Shown: piece after piece, positions 8,813-18,526 of the stretch
Position numbering within the stretch: position 1 is the stretch's first letter
How the letters are laid out: every line of letters starts with the position of its first letter
Assembly (NCBI GenBank): GCA_001919865.1
Contig: MNIR01000058.1
Span: 1-64,000 of the forward strand
DNA: 64,000 nucleotides
DNA from: Gemmatimonadetes bacterium 13_1_20CM_4_69_16
Lineage (GTDB): Bacteria; Gemmatimonadota; Gemmatimonadetes; Gemmatimonadales; GWC2-71-9
Direction: 5' to 3'
Position numbers and translations under genes: made by a program
The notes under the pieces: model-generated
The model's database searches: none
Seen by the model: only the letters and a program-made list of their open reading frames with translations
Told to the model about the DNA's origin: nothing

Positions 8813-10182
8813 GCCCGCGCATCCTGCTGGTGGATGACGAGCCCAACATCCGCAAGATGGTGGCGGCGTTGCTGCAATCGGAGGGGTTCGAGACCGCCGA
8901 AGCGGCCAACGGGACCGCGGGGTTGGCGGCCGTCGAGCGGGAGCGGCCCGACGCCGTGTTGCTCGACCTGATGATGCCGGGCGGGCCGGACGGACTGGCG
9001 ACCTTGGAGCAGCTCAAGCGCACCGCGCCCGACGTTCCCGTGGTGATGATGAGCGGCAAGGCGAACCTCGCCGATGCGGTGCGCGCCACCAAGCTCGGCG
9101 CGTTTCAGTTCCTCGAGAAGCCGCTCACGCCCGAAGGGGTGCTCACCACGCTGCGCGCCGCGCTCGAGTTGTCGCGCACGCTGGCCGAGAATCGCCGGCT
9201 TCACGAAGCGCTGGGCCACGCCGACCCGCTGGTGGGCGTGAGCTCGGCGATGGAGCAGCTGCGCGCCTTGATAACGCGCGTCGCGCCCACCGAGGCGCGG
9301 GTGTTGATCACCGGCGAGTCGGGAACGGGCAAGGAGCTCGTCGCCTCCGCGATCCACCGCCAGAGCGCACGCGCGGCGCAGCGCTTCGTGTGCGTCAACA
9401 GCGCGGCCATTCCGAAGGACCTGGTCGAGTCGGAGATGTTCGGCCACGAGCGAGGTGCGTTCACGGGCGCTACCGAGCGGCGGGTGGGTCGCTTCGAGCT
9501 CGCCGACGGCGGCACGCTGTTCCTGGACGAGGTCGGCGACCTGAGCCTCGAGGCCCAGGCGAAGCTGCTGCGCGTGCTCGAGACCGGCGTGATCGAGCGA
9601 CTCGGTGGCGAGCGGCCGCTCACCGTGGAGGTGCGCGTGATCGCGGCGACCAACAAGGACTTGGGCAAGGCCGCGCAGCAGGGACAGTTCCGCGAGGACC
9701 TGCTGTTCCGGCTGAACGTGCTGCCGGTGCACATCCCGCCGCTGCGCGAGCGGCCCGAGGACGTTGCGCCGCTGGTGCAACATTTCGCGGCGCGGCAAGC
9801 CGGGCGCCTGGGGCGACCGGTGCGGTTCGACACCGGCGCCGTGCAGCTGCTCGCCGCGTACGGCTGGCCGGGGAACGTGCGCGAGCTCGCGAACCTGGTG
9901 GAGCGGCTCGCGATTCTCGCAACGGGAGCGACGATCAGCGCGGACGACGTGGCGCGTGTCGTGCCCCAGGACGGCGCGCCGGCTGCCCCGGCGGGCGAAT
10001 GGGCGGACGTGGCGCTGGCGGAGGCGCTCGACCACTTCGAGCGCACCCTGATCGCGCGCGCGCTGTCCGCCGCCCGCGGCAACGTGGCGGAGGCCGCCCG
10101 CCGGCTGGCGACCGATCGCGCCAACCTGTATCGCCGGATGCGGCGGCTCGGCCTCGAGCCTCCCCGCAACGTGACGGGATGA
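8809..10182 (+). CDS. NtrC-family sigma54-dependent response regulator
   Basis: 457 residues. The receiver domain has acidic pair D9/D10 and phospho-acceptor Asp53. The AAA+ domain has Walker A GESGTGKE (169-176) and the sigma54-contact loop GAFTGA (216-221). A Fis-type HTH closes the protein (GNVAEAARRLATDRANLYRR). The intact GAFTGA predicts real sigma54 activation. The longer frame starting at 8479 is rejected because ATG 8809 begins exactly at the receiver fold and couples to the kinase stop. Confidence 0.94.
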   Translation: MSPRILLVDDEPNIRKMVAALLQSEGFETAEAANGTAGLAAVERERPDAVLLDLMMPGGPDGLATLEQLKRTAPDVPVVMMSGKANLADAVRATKLGAFQFLEKPLTPEGVLTTLRAALELSRTLAENRRLHEALGHADPLVGVSSAMEQLRALITRVAPTEARVLITGESGTGKELVASAIHRQSARAAQRFVCVNSAAIPKDLVESEMFGHERGAFTGATERRVGRFELADGGTLFLDEVGDLSLEAQAKLLRVLETGVIERLGGERPLTVEVRVIAATNKDLGKAAQQGQFREDLLFRLNVLPVHIPPLRERPEDVAPLVQHFAARQAGRLGRPVRFDTGAVQLLAAYGWPGNVRELANLVERLAILATGATISADDVARVVPQDGAPAAPAGEWADVALAEALDHFERTLIARALSAARGNVAEAARRLATDRANLYRRMRRLGLEPPRNVTG

Positions 10183-10286
10183 CACGCTTCCCGCTGCCAC
10201 CGCCCGCCGCCAAGCACGCCGCCGCCGCGCCGGAGGCGGCACGGCCCATGCACGAGCTGCCGGCGCCCCCAATCAAGGCTTGCTCC

Positions 10287-12032
10287 ATGCGCGCGCGCGT
10301 CGCGACCCTGCTGTGCCTGCTCGGCCCGGCGGTCGCCCAAGCCCAAGACACGACGATCGTCATCAACCCCGAGAGCGCGAGTGTCGCGCTGCCGCCGGGG
10401 GAGCTGCCGCGGCTGGTCGCCGAAGAAGCGATCCGGTTCTACAACGCCGCCACTACCACCCGGCTGGTGGGCCGCTCGCGTCTGCCGGCGGGCAACGAGT
10501 GGCGCGGCGACGTGGCGGTGCGGAACGGGGCCGTTCGGGTCGCCGGCCGCATTCAGGGCAGCCTGCTCGTGATCAATGGGGACGCCACGGTCGATTCGGG
10601 CGGCGTGATCTCCGGCGAGCTGATCGTGATCGGCGGCACGGTGACCCGGGCGCCCGGCGCGGCCATCGCCGGCGAGGTGCGCTTGTACCGCGCGCCGCTG
10701 GGCTACCGCACCCAGGGCGACGAAATCGCCCTCGCGCGGGTGAACCCGCGCCGCTGGCTCCGCAACCTCGGCGTCGAAAAGTCGTGGGGCACGGCCGACT
10801 CGCGCTCCGCCCTCACCCTCGCCACCGGCGGGACCTTCAATCGGGTGGAGGGGCTGCCGGTGGTGTTCGGCCCGGTGTTCGACTGGAAGCTCCAGCAGAA
10901 CGTGCGGTTCCGGCTCGACGCCCTGGGCGTATTCCGCACTGCGGGCGACTTGACCGACCGCCGCAGCGACTTGGGTTACATGCTGCGCACCGAGCTGCGG
11001 TCGGGCGAAGTCCCCGCGTACGGCGCCGAGTTCCGCGTCTACGATGTGGTGGCCCCCGTCGAGGACTGGGGGCTCCACAACTCCGAGGTCGGCTGGGCCG
11101 CCTTCCTGTTCCAGCGCGATTACCGCGACTACTACCTGAACAAGGGGATCGCGGGCCGCGCCTTCTTCCAGCCCACCCGACCGCTCAACCTCACCTTGGA
11201 GCTACGGCACGATTGGCAAACGAGCGTGGCGGCACGCGACCCGTGGACCGTGTTCCGCAACGATCAACCGTGGCGCCCCAACCCACCGATCGACGAGGGA
11301 CACTACACCACGCTCAGCGGCGCGGTCACGATCGACACCCGCAACGATCACACCGATCCCACAGCGGGCTGGCTGTTGCGAGCGGAGCTCGACAACTCGC
11401 GCAGCAAGGACGTGAACCCCCAGACGGGCGTACCGACGACCGTGCGGGGTCCGATTCCCACGGACGGATCGTACCAGTTTTCGCGTCTATTCCTCGATCT
11501 CCGCCGCTATACCCGGATCAGCCCGTCGGGTCGCGTGAATCTGCGGGTTCTCGCCGGCGGCTGGGTGGGTGGTGACCCGCTGCCCCTGCAGCACCGGCTG
11601 TCGATCGGCGGCGCCGACCCGCTGTCCGGATACCGCTTCCGCCACAGCGCCTGCGACCGCGACGTCACCGACCCGGCATTCGCGAGAACGCTCGTCGCCG
11701 CGTGCGACCGCGTGATCCTCGCCCAGGCGGAGTACCGGGGCCACATCTCGCTGCATTGGGCGTACAACTCGTCGCAACCGGAGGACGAGGAGTCGAAATC
11801 GCTGCTCGAGCTGCGCGGGCTCGACCTCGTGGTGTTGGGCGACGCCGGCCAGGCGTGGCTGGTCGGCAGCGGGCCCGGCCGACTGCCGAGCAACCGGCTG
11901 CCGACGCCGGGGAGTTGGCTGGCGGACCTCGGACTGGGCGTCGACTGGGGTGGGTTCGGCCTCTACATGTCGAAGGCGGTGACCGCGGGCGAGCCCTTGC
12001 GATTCACGGTACGACTCGACCATCGCTTCTGA
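10287..12032 (+). CDS. Omp85/surface-antigen-like outer-membrane barrel with bactofilin-like N-terminal domain
   Basis: 581 residues. The signal peptide is MRARVATLLCLLGPAVAQAQ. Residues about 72-134 form short, regular beta-helix rungs (GDVAVRNGAVRVAGRIQG, GSLLVINGDATVDSGGVI, GELIVIGGTVTRAPGAAI) like bactofilin or polymer-forming cytoskeletal domains. The rest is a beta barrel ending in an aromatic residue (RLDHRF) and holding an Omp85-like LSIGGADPLSGYRF block. No POTRA repeats are evident. An upstream in-frame ATG at 10248 is possible, but the signal peptide begins at 10287. It lies 104 bp after the two-component pair. Function is probably export or surface assembly; the cargo is unknown. 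Confidence 0.75.
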   Translation: MRARVATLLCLLGPAVAQAQDTTIVINPESASVALPPGELPRLVAEEAIRFYNAATTTRLVGRSRLPAGNEWRGDVAVRNGAVRVAGRIQGSLLVINGDATVDSGGVISGELIVIGGTVTRAPGAAIAGEVRLYRAPLGYRTQGDEIALARVNPRRWLRNLGVEKSWGTADSRSALTLATGGTFNRVEGLPVVFGPVFDWKLQQNVRFRLDALGVFRTAGDLTDRRSDLGYMLRTELRSGEVPAYGAEFRVYDVVAPVEDWGLHNSEVGWAAFLFQRDYRDYYLNKGIAGRAFFQPTRPLNLTLELRHDWQTSVAARDPWTVFRNDQPWRPNPPIDEGHYTTLSGAVTIDTRNDHTDPTAGWLLRAELDNSRSKDVNPQTGVPTTVRGPIPTDGSYQFSRLFLDLRRYTRISPSGRVNLRVLAGGWVGGDPLPLQHRLSIGGADPLSGYRFRHSACDRDVTDPAFARTLVAACDRVILAQAEYRGHISLHWAYNSSQPEDEESKSLLELRGLDLVVLGDAGQAWLVGSGPGRLPSNRLPTPGSWLADLGLGVDWGGFGLYMSKAVTAGEPLRFTVRLDHRF

Positions 12033-12033
12033 G

Positions 12034-12663
12034 GTGAGGGCGGGCGGGGGGCTCGGTCTCCTGGCCCTGCTGGCCTGCGCGGCGGCCGCCTCACCGGCCG
12101 AAGCGCAAGAGCCGTCGTTGACCGTGATCCTCCAGAACGAAGTGCCCCGGGTCCAAGCCACGGCCCTGCTCGCCGACGGCAAGTTCCTCGGCTTGATGCG
12201 CTCGGGCTTCCCCCTACGACTGCACTACCGGCTCGAGCTGTGGCGCGCGCGCTCGGGGTGGTTCGACCAGTTCGTGAGCGAGTGGTCCTGGGACGCCGTG
12301 GCGCACCACGACCCGCTCGCCGACGACTTCGTGCTGATCCGAACCGGCGGGCCGGTGACGCGCTCCGCCACCGCCGACAGCCTGGAGCGGGCGCTCGAGA
12401 TCCCCTACCGCGTCCGGCTCACGCCCAAAGGGTCGGGGAAGTTCTACTTCCTCTGCCGCCTCGACGTGACGACGCTCAACGACACGGACCTGGAAGAGCT
12501 GACGCGCTGGCTCAAGGGCGACGTGAGCCCCGCCGTCTCCGGCGGGGGCAGCGTGGGCGGCGCGCTGGCCCGGGGGGCGCAGCGGATTCTCGTGCGCATC
12601 GCCGGCCTGCCGCGCCTCACCCTGGAGGCGCGGTCGGAGACGTTCAGCCGAGAGGGGAACTAG
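12034..12663 (+). CDS. DUF4390-like exported protein
   Basis: 209 residues, GTG start immediately after the barrel gene's stop. The signal peptide runs to SPAEAQ. The mature part matches the DUF4390 pattern: an early 'LxxGFPLRLHYRLELWR' strand pair, a central FYFLCRLDV block and a C-terminal helix-strand region. The family often sits beside two-component genes in beta- and gamma-proteobacteria, as here. Its role is unknown; an envelope accessory of the adjacent barrel is a reasonable inference. Confidence 0.7.
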   Translation: MRAGGGLGLLALLACAAAASPAEAQEPSLTVILQNEVPRVQATALLADGKFLGLMRSGFPLRLHYRLELWRARSGWFDQFVSEWSWDAVAHHDPLADDFVLIRTGGPVTRSATADSLERALEIPYRVRLTPKGSGKFYFLCRLDVTTLNDTDLEELTRWLKGDVSPAVSGGGSVGGALARGAQRILVRIAGLPRLTLEARSETFSREGN

Positions 12664-12676
12664 AGGACCGCGGCCC

Positions 12677-13225
12677 TCACATCGCCTCGAGGGTCGCGAG
12701 CACGTCGCCGCCGTAGAACAACCGGATGTACTTGGACTGGATCGACGTCAGGCGGCGCACCGCCCAGGCGAGATGCACGAAGTGCGGCTCAAACGGCGGC
12801 CGCAAGGGATGCATCCCGGCTTCCTCCGGCAGCAGATTGCCCTTCCGCGTGTTACAGCTACTGCACGCCGTCAACACGTTGGTCCATCCGTTGGTGCCGC
12901 CGCGCGACAGCGGTACCAGGTGATCTCGTGTCAGGCACTCTCGGTGCCGCAGCTCGTGCTGGCTGCGCCCGCAGAACTGGCAGCGGTAGTTGTCACGAGC
13001 GAAGAGGAAGGTGTTGGTGACCTGACGGCGGAAGCGACGCGGCACGTGGACGAACTTGACGAGACGGATAACGGCAGGCCGGGGGATCTGGAGGCGCTCG
13101 CTGCGCACTACGGAACCGTCCGCCTCGACGATCTCCGCCTTGCGGTCAATGACGAGGCGGAGCGCCCGGCGTACGGGCACCATCGTCAGAGGCTCGAATG
13201 AGGCGTTCAGCGCGAGGCAGCGCAC
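12677..13225 (-). CDS. HNH endonuclease family protein
   Basis: 182 residues. The HNH core is complete: CQFCGRSQHELRHRECLTRD, then a DHLVPLSRGG His-metal motif, CSSCNTRKGN, with two CxxC pairs for structural zinc. The N-terminal LNASFEPLTMVPVRRAL block is typical of a widespread chromosomal HNH family of unknown biological role, common in Cyanobacteria, Actinobacteria and Gemmatimonadota. It is a single gene with no flanking mobile element, and convergent with the DUF4390 gene. Confidence 0.9.
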   Translation of the reverse strand: MRCLALNASFEPLTMVPVRRALRLVIDRKAEIVEADGSVVRSERLQIPRPAVIRLVKFVHVPRRFRRQVTNTFLFARDNYRCQFCGRSQHELRHRECLTRDHLVPLSRGGTNGWTNVLTACSSCNTRKGNLLPEEAGMHPLRPPFEPHFVHLAWAVRRLTSIQSKYIRLFYGGDVLATLEAM

Positions 13226-13322
13226 CGCAATCTCCCGGTGAAAAAAGCAGCCGTCGCGCCCGGGTGACGAGCGGACGGCTCAGTATGCTACACAACCGCC
13301 TAACGCGCGGCAAGAGCGATGG

Positions 13323-14762
13323 TTAAGTGCCCCCCGCCGCGGCGAACAGCTTGCGAAGCTCCTCTAGCTGATCCTCCACGGACTTACGCGACGCTCCCCC
13401 CGGGGTGGCCCGGCCTTCCACGCTGTCCTCCCAGGTTCCAAGCTGCGTCAAGGCCGCCCCCAAAGCGGGGTGGATTCCGGCGGCCACGGCCTCGGGTACG
13501 CGGTCGAGCGGCACCCCTGCGCGCTCTGCCTCGCGCACCAGCTTCCCCACGAGGCCATGGCTCTCCCGAAACGGCACACCGGCTTCGACCAGAAGGTCGG
13601 CCAGATCGGTAGCGCGGAGGCAAGCGTCCAGCGCGGCATGCATCCGCTGGCGGTCGACCGCGAGTGAGGCGATGGCACCCGTCACTGCCGGCAGCACGAC
13701 AGCGAGCGTGTCGCAGGCGTCGAACAACAACGCCTTGTCCTCTTGCAGATCCTTCGAGTAGCCCGCCGGAATCCCCTTGAGGGTCGTGAGCAGTGCCACC
13801 AGGTCACCGAGCAGCCGCGCCGACTTCGCGCGGGCGAGCTCGAACACGTCGGGATTGCGCTTCTGCGGCATCAGGCTCGACCCCGTGCTGAAGTCGTCGG
13901 CGAGCCGCACGAAGCCGTACTCCGAGCTGGCGTACTGGATCAGCTCGGCGCCGAGCCGCGAGAGGTGCGTGCCCACGAGGGCGATGGCGAACAGCACCTC
14001 AGCCACGAAGTCGCGATCGCCGGTGACATCCAGGGCGTTGGCGGACACCGAGCGGAAGCCGAGCGCTTCCTTCAGCAGCACGCGGTCGACGGCGAACCCC
14101 GATCCGGCGAGCGCTCCGGAGCCGAGCGGCAATTCCGCTACCCGCCGGCGGGCATCGGCGAGCCGCTGGCGATCCCGTACGAGCGGCCAGGCGTGGGCGA
14201 GCAGCACGTAGGCCCAGCGCACCGGCTGCGCTCGCTGGCCGTGGGTGTAGCCGGGGAGGATCGCGTCGGTCCCCTCCCGAGCGCGGGTGACGAGCGTTGC
14301 GCCGAGCGCCGCCAGCTCGGCGTCGAGTTGATCGATCGCGTCCAGCGTCCAGAGGCGCAGGTCGGTCGCGACTTGGTCGTTGCGCGAGCGACCGGTGTGC
14401 AGCTTCCCGGCCCCGGGGCCGACTTCCTCGTACAGGAGCCGCTCGACCAGCGTGTGCACGTCCTCGTCCGGCGCACCCACTGCGGCGCCGTCCGCGAGCC
14501 GCTCGGCCACCCGGTCCAGCCCGTCCAGCAGCTGGGACTCCTCCACCGGCGTGAGGACGCCGACGCGACCGAGCGCCTGTACCCACGCCTTGCTGGCGAT
14601 CACGTCCTGAGGCCACAACCGGTGGTCCACCGGCAGGCTGCGGTTCAAGGCGTCGAGCGCCTGACTGGGCCCCAGGGTGAACCGGCCGCCCCACATCTGG
14701 TGCGGCGGGGACGGGGGCGAAGCGGGGGAAGGGGGAGGCGTCTCGGTGGGGTGCCGGGTCAT
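13323..14762 (-). CDS. argH: Argininosuccinate lyase
   Basis: 479 residues. It catalyses argininosuccinate to arginine plus fumarate, the last step of arginine synthesis. The fumarase/aspartase signature GSSLMPQKRNPD is intact, as are HTGRSRNDQ and the LLLKEAL-like helices. A Pro/Ser-rich 20-residue N-terminus before MWGGRF comes from G-rich repeat DNA (14703-14755) and is unlike other ArgH proteins; translation may really begin near MWGGRF. The gene overlaps argG by one base (TGATG), so it forms an argG-argH operon under the ARG box. Confidence 0.95.
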   Translation of the reverse strand: MTRHPTETPPPSPASPPSPPHQMWGGRFTLGPSQALDALNRSLPVDHRLWPQDVIASKAWVQALGRVGVLTPVEESQLLDGLDRVAERLADGAAVGAPDEDVHTLVERLLYEEVGPGAGKLHTGRSRNDQVATDLRLWTLDAIDQLDAELAALGATLVTRAREGTDAILPGYTHGQRAQPVRWAYVLLAHAWPLVRDRQRLADARRRVAELPLGSGALAGSGFAVDRVLLKEALGFRSVSANALDVTGDRDFVAEVLFAIALVGTHLSRLGAELIQYASSEYGFVRLADDFSTGSSLMPQKRNPDVFELARAKSARLLGDLVALLTTLKGIPAGYSKDLQEDKALLFDACDTLAVVLPAVTGAIASLAVDRQRMHAALDACLRATDLADLLVEAGVPFRESHGLVGKLVREAERAGVPLDRVPEAVAAGIHPALGAALTQLGTWEDSVEGRATPGGASRKSVEDQLEELRKLFAAAGGT

Positions 14763-15994
14763 CAGTCTGCAGCCGCGCCGACGCCCTGCTCTCGGCGCAC
14801 TGCTTCGAGGCCGGCCTCGATCTTCATCGCGAGGCCGTAGAGGTGGATGAAGCCCTCGGCGTCCTTCTGGTTGTACACGTTGTCCTTGCCGAACGTCGCA
14901 TAGGACGGCAGATACAGCGCGTACGGGCTTTCCCGACCGGCGACGGTGATGCTCCCCTTGTACAGCTTGAGCCGCACGGACCCGGTGACGCGTTTCTGGG
15001 TGCTCGAGACGAGCGCGTCGAGCGCTTCCCGCTCGGGCGTCCACCAGCGCCCGTCGTACACCAGGTCGGCGTAGCGCAGGGCCACCTCGTCCTTGAGGCG
15101 CAGCGTACGCCGGTCGAGCACCAGCTGCTCGAGCTCGCGGTGCGCGGCGTAGAGCAGCGTGCCACCCGGCGTCTCGTAAACGCCGCGCGACTTCATACCG
15201 ACCAAGCGATCTTCCACCACGTCCGCGCGGCCGACGCCGTGCTCGCCCGCGACGTCGTTCAAGGCCTCGAGCAGCTCGACGGGTCCGAGCGGCACGTGGT
15301 CCACCGCGACAGGGGTCCCCTCCTCGAAACCGACGTGCACCACCACCGGCTCGGCGGGCGCATCGACCGGGTTCTTGGTCATCACGAAAATGTGTTCGGG
15401 AGCTTCTTGGGAGGGGTCTTCGAGGATGCCGCCTTCGTGGGAGCAGTGCCACAGGTTCCGGTCGGTCGAGTACGGCTTCTCCACGGTCGCCTGGACGGGA
15501 ATGCCTTTCGCCCTGACGTAAGCGATCAGGTCCTCGCGGCCCTTGAACGCCCACTCCCGCCACGGGGCGATCACCTGCAGCTCGGGTGCGAGGGCGGTGT
15601 AGGTGAGCTCGAAGCGGACCTGGTCGTTTCCCTTCCCGGTGCAGCCGTGGGCCACTGCCTGCGCGCCGATGCGCTGGGCGAGGGCGACCTGGTGGGCCGC
15701 GATCGCCGGTCGCGCCATCGAGGTGCCGAGCAGATAGGTTCTGGCGTATACGGCCCCGGCACGGAGCGTGGGGAACACGAAGTCGCGGACGAACTCCTCG
15801 CGCAGGTCCTCGATGACGCAATCCGCCGCGCCGGAGCGTTTGGCTTTCTCCGCCAGGCCCGCGAGCTCGCCGCCTCCCTGCCCCACGTCGGCCGCGAAGC
15901 ACACGACCCGGGCGCCGTATCGCTCGCGCAGCCAGGGCACGATCGCCGATGTGTCCAGTCCGCCCGAATACGCCAGCACCACCAACGGCCCCAT
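14762..15994 (-). CDS. argG: Argininosuccinate synthase
   Basis: 410 residues, full length. It ligates citrulline and aspartate using ATP. The PP-loop AYSGGLDTS is at residues 8-16, and the citrulline/aspartate-binding [13 protein letters not shown] block is present. A good AAGGAG ribosome site precedes ATG 15994. It is first in the argGH operon, and the ARG box lies 18 bp upstream of the start. Confidence 0.96.
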   Translation of the reverse strand: MGPLVVLAYSGGLDTSAIVPWLRERYGARVVCFAADVGQGGGELAGLAEKAKRSGAADCVIEDLREEFVRDFVFPTLRAGAVYARTYLLGTSMARPAIAAHQVALAQRIGAQAVAHGCTGKGNDQVRFELTYTALAPELQVIAPWREWAFKGREDLIAYVRAKGIPVQATVEKPYSTDRNLWHCSHEGGILEDPSQEAPEHIFVMTKNPVDAPAEPVVVHVGFEEGTPVAVDHVPLGPVELLEALNDVAGEHGVGRADVVEDRLVGMKSRGVYETPGGTLLYAAHRELEQLVLDRRTLRLKDEVALRYADLVYDGRWWTPEREALDALVSSTQKRVTGSVRLKLYKGSITVAGRESPYALYLPSYATFGKDNVYNQKDAEGFIHLYGLAMKIEAGLEAVRREQGVGAAAD

Positions 15995-16011
15995 GTCGCG
16001 CTCCTTTGTGG

Positions 16012-16059
16012 TTTATGCAGTAGGATGCATAAACATACATACGCCGGTGCACCTGTCAA
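16012..16059 (-). promoter_or_regulatory. argGH promoter overlapped by ARG box
   Basis: On the minus strand TTGACA (16054-16059), a 16-bp spacer and TATGTT (16032-16037) form a near-consensus sigma70 promoter. Directly downstream, 16012-16033 is a perfect inverted repeat TTTATGCA-N6-TGCATAAA, which resembles ArgR boxes (TGCATAA half-sites). The operator covers the expected transcription start, so ArgR-arginine binding should block initiation. The argR gene is in this window at 34824-35282. Confidence 0.75.
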
Positions 16060-16112
16060 CGTCCCCGGAGACCTAGCGGCGGCGCCGCACCGCGCCGATC
16101 TTTGCGTTCCCG

Positions 16113-16700
16113 ATGAACCGGCGAGACCTGGTCCGCGCTCTCGGCACCGCCGCCCTGCTGCCGCCGTTGTCCGGGCTTTCCCCCGGGCGCCTCGCCGCCA
16201 CAGGGCGCCGGGCGCACCGCCGGGCGCGGAGCCGCGACCTCCAGGTGCTCGATCCGCACCAGAGCGAGACCGTCGCCACGATGGCGGAGCTGATCATTCC
16301 GGCCACCGACACCCCCGGCGCGCGCGCGGCGCAGGTCGATCGGTTCATCGATCTGCTGCTGGCGGAGTGGGCCACGGACGACGACCGTGCCAGCTTTCTC
16401 GCGGGGCTCGCCGACGTCGACGCCCGGGCACACACCGCCTTCGGCACCGACTTCTTGACGGCCACGGAGGCGCAGCGCGCCACGCTCCTCACCCAGCTCG
16501 ACACCGAAGCACAGGAGCGGCGCACCGGGAAGGCCGACGCGCAGCCCCCGTTTTTCCAGCGCATGAAATTCCTCACGGTGTACGGCTACTGCACGTCGGA
16601 GGTCGGCGCCACGGCGGAGCTGCACTACCAGACGATTCCGGGCTCGTATGACGCGTGCAGCGAGCTCGGCCGCTGGCGTGCGGGCCCGGGGGACTACTGA
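16113..16700 (+). CDS. Gluconate 2-dehydrogenase subunit 3 family protein (small subunit of a membrane sugar dehydrogenase)
   Basis: 195 residues. The N-terminus MNRRDLVRALGTAALLPPLSG is a twin-arginine-like leader (NRRDLVRALG). The family core LDPHQSETVATMAELIIPAT and the C-terminal FLTVYGYCTSEVGA are visible. In characterised FAD-dependent sugar dehydrogenases this subunit is the Tat hitch-hiker that carries the GMC catalytic subunit, which has no signal of its own, to the periplasm. It overlaps the GMC gene by one base (TGATG), which supports a two-subunit enzyme. Confidence 0.85.
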   Translation: MNRRDLVRALGTAALLPPLSGLSPGRLAATGRRAHRRARSRDLQVLDPHQSETVATMAELIIPATDTPGARAAQVDRFIDLLLAEWATDDDRASFLAGLADVDARAHTAFGTDFLTATEAQRATLLTQLDTEAQERRTGKADAQPPFFQRMKFLTVYGYCTSEVGATAELHYQTIPGSYDACSELGRWRAGPGDY

Positions 16701-18385
16701 TGGCGGCGCCTAGCTTCGACGCCATCGTCGTCGGCTCCGGCATCACGGGCGGGTGGGCGGCGAAGGAGCTGTGCGAGCGCGGGCTCAAGACGCTCGTGCT
16801 CGAGGCCGGTCGGCCGATCGACCCCGCGCGGGATTACGTCGAGCACGTACCCCCTTGGGAGATGAAGTTCCGGGGCTTCGGGGACCGCAAGGCGCTCGAG
16901 CGCGACCAGTTCATCCAGCGCCACTGCTACGCGTGCAACGAGTACAGCGGCAAGTTCTTCGTCAACGACCGCGAGAACCCGTACACCTTCGACGCCGACA
17001 AGCCGTTCCACTGGATCCGCGGCCGCCAGGTGGGTGGCAAGTCCATCATGTGGGGCCGACAGGTGTACCGCTGGAGCGACCTCGACTTCGAAGCCAACGC
17101 GCGCGACGGCTTCGGGGTGGATTGGCCGATCCGCTATGCCGACATCGCGCCGTGGTACGATTACGTCGAGGAGTTCATCGGGATCAGCGGCGAGGCGCTC
17201 GGCCTGCCGCAGCTGCCCGACGGGAAATTCCTCCCGCCGATGGCGCTCAACTGCGCCGAGCAGGTCGTCCGGGACGGGGTCGCGAAGCGCTTCGCCCCCG
17301 AGCGCGTCGTCACCATCGGCCGGGTGGCGATCCTCACGGCACCGCACCGGGGACGCGCGGCGTGTCACTACTGCGGCCCGTGCGAGCGCGGCTGCATCAC
17401 CCACTCCTACTTCAACAGCATCGGCGTGACGCTGCCGGTGGCGCGCGCCACGGGGCGGCTCACGCTCCGGCCCTACAGTGTCGTTCACAGCGTGATCTAC
17501 GATGAGCAGCGTGACCGGGCGGCGGGCGTGCGCGTCATCGACGGGCAAACCCACGAGCCGCTCGAGTTCCGCGCGCGCATCGTGTTTCTGTGTGCCTCGA
17601 CACTCGAATCGACGCGCATCCTGCTCAACTCCAAGGGGCCGCGCTTCCCCACCGGTCTCGCCAACTCGAGCGGCGAGCTGGGCAGGAACCTGATGGACCA
17701 CGCGATGGGCGGCGGGGCGAACGGCGCCATCCCGGGCATGGAAGACCGCACCGTCCACGGCAACCGCCCCAACGGCATCTACGTCCCCCGGTTCCGCAAC
17801 GTGAAGACGCCGAGCCCTGACTTCCTGCGCGGCTACGGATTTCAGGGGGGCGGCGGACGCGGTGGTTGGGGACGGGCGGCCTCGCAGCCGGGATTCGGCG
17901 CGGAGCTCAAGCGAGCCCTGCTCAAGCCGGGACCGTGGGGCTTTTCATTTTACGGCTTCGGCGAGTGCCTGCCGCGCCCCACCAACTACGTGGAGCTCGA
18001 TCCGGAAAAGGTCGACGCCTGGGGAGTCCCGGCGCTGCGGATCCACTGCCAGTGGAGCGACAACGAGCGCAAGCTGCTGCACGACATGTCGGTCTCCGCG
18101 GCCGAGATGCTCGAGGCGGCGGGCGCGCGCGACATCCAACCGTTCGTGGACGACAACCCGCCGGGCCTGACCATCCACGAAATGGGGACCGCCCGCATGG
18201 GCCGCGACCCGAAGACGTCGGTCTTGAACGCCCATAACCAGTGCCACGACGTGAAAAACCTGTTCGTCACCGACGGCGCCTGCATGGCGTCCACGGCGTG
18301 TCAGAATCCATCCATCACGTACATGGCGCTCACGGCGCGGGCGGCGGCGTACGCGGTGGAAGCCATGAAACGACACGAGCTCTAG
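16700..18385 (+). CDS. GMC-family FAD sugar dehydrogenase, large subunit
   Basis: 561 residues. N-terminal FAD Rossmann motif IVVGSGITGGWAAKEL. A four-cysteine run CHYCGPCERGC (Cys222, 225, 228, 232) is like the Fe-S site of FAD glucose dehydrogenases. The C-terminal GMC block has TDGACMAS and QNPSITYMAL. It probably oxidises a hydroxyl of a sugar or glycoside (C3 is likely given the DUF1080 neighbours) and passes electrons out through the Fe-S cluster. It is coupled to the Tat-type small subunit. Confidence 0.88.
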   Translation: MAAPSFDAIVVGSGITGGWAAKELCERGLKTLVLEAGRPIDPARDYVEHVPPWEMKFRGFGDRKALERDQFIQRHCYACNEYSGKFFVNDRENPYTFDADKPFHWIRGRQVGGKSIMWGRQVYRWSDLDFEANARDGFGVDWPIRYADIAPWYDYVEEFIGISGEALGLPQLPDGKFLPPMALNCAEQVVRDGVAKRFAPERVVTIGRVAILTAPHRGRAACHYCGPCERGCITHSYFNSIGVTLPVARATGRLTLRPYSVVHSVIYDEQRDRAAGVRVIDGQTHEPLEFRARIVFLCASTLESTRILLNSKGPRFPTGLANSSGELGRNLMDHAMGGGANGAIPGMEDRTVHGNRPNGIYVPRFRNVKTPSPDFLRGYGFQGGGGRGGWGRAASQPGFGAELKRALLKPGPWGFSFYGFGECLPRPTNYVELDPEKVDAWGVPALRIHCQWSDNERKLLHDMSVSAAEMLEAAGARDIQPFVDDNPPGLTIHEMGTARMGRDPKTSVLNAHNQCHDVKNLFVTDGACMASTACQNPSITYMALTARAAAYAVEAMKRHEL

Positions 18386-18526
18386 GGGATCGGGGCTCGG
18401 GACTCGGGACCAAGGGAGAGAACGACCATGACTGATCGACGCGACTTCATCAAGGCTCTCGGCGCTGCGGCGGTTGGGCCGACCTTGTGGCCCCTAGCCC
18501 CGAGCCCCTATCACCGAGCCCCTAGC
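18384..18526. repeat. Split word-hairpin spanning the start of the isomerase gene
   Basis: The left arm (18384-18411) repeats GGGGATCGGGGCTCGGG, and the right arm (18491-18526) repeats its complement CCCCTAGCCCCGAGCCCC inside the next coding sequence. About 80 bp of gene start, including the ATG, lies between the arms. The same word builds the element at 36487-36567. Confidence 0.65.

Noticed and set aside
12677..13225. HNH gene as a sign of a mobile intron or prophage
   Set aside because: It is a common chromosomal HNH family with no intron, att site or phage genes around it.
13323..16052. One 909-residue reading frame across argH and argG
   Set aside because: It joins argH to a shadow frame of argG; the two real genes have own starts, motifs and a one-base overlap.
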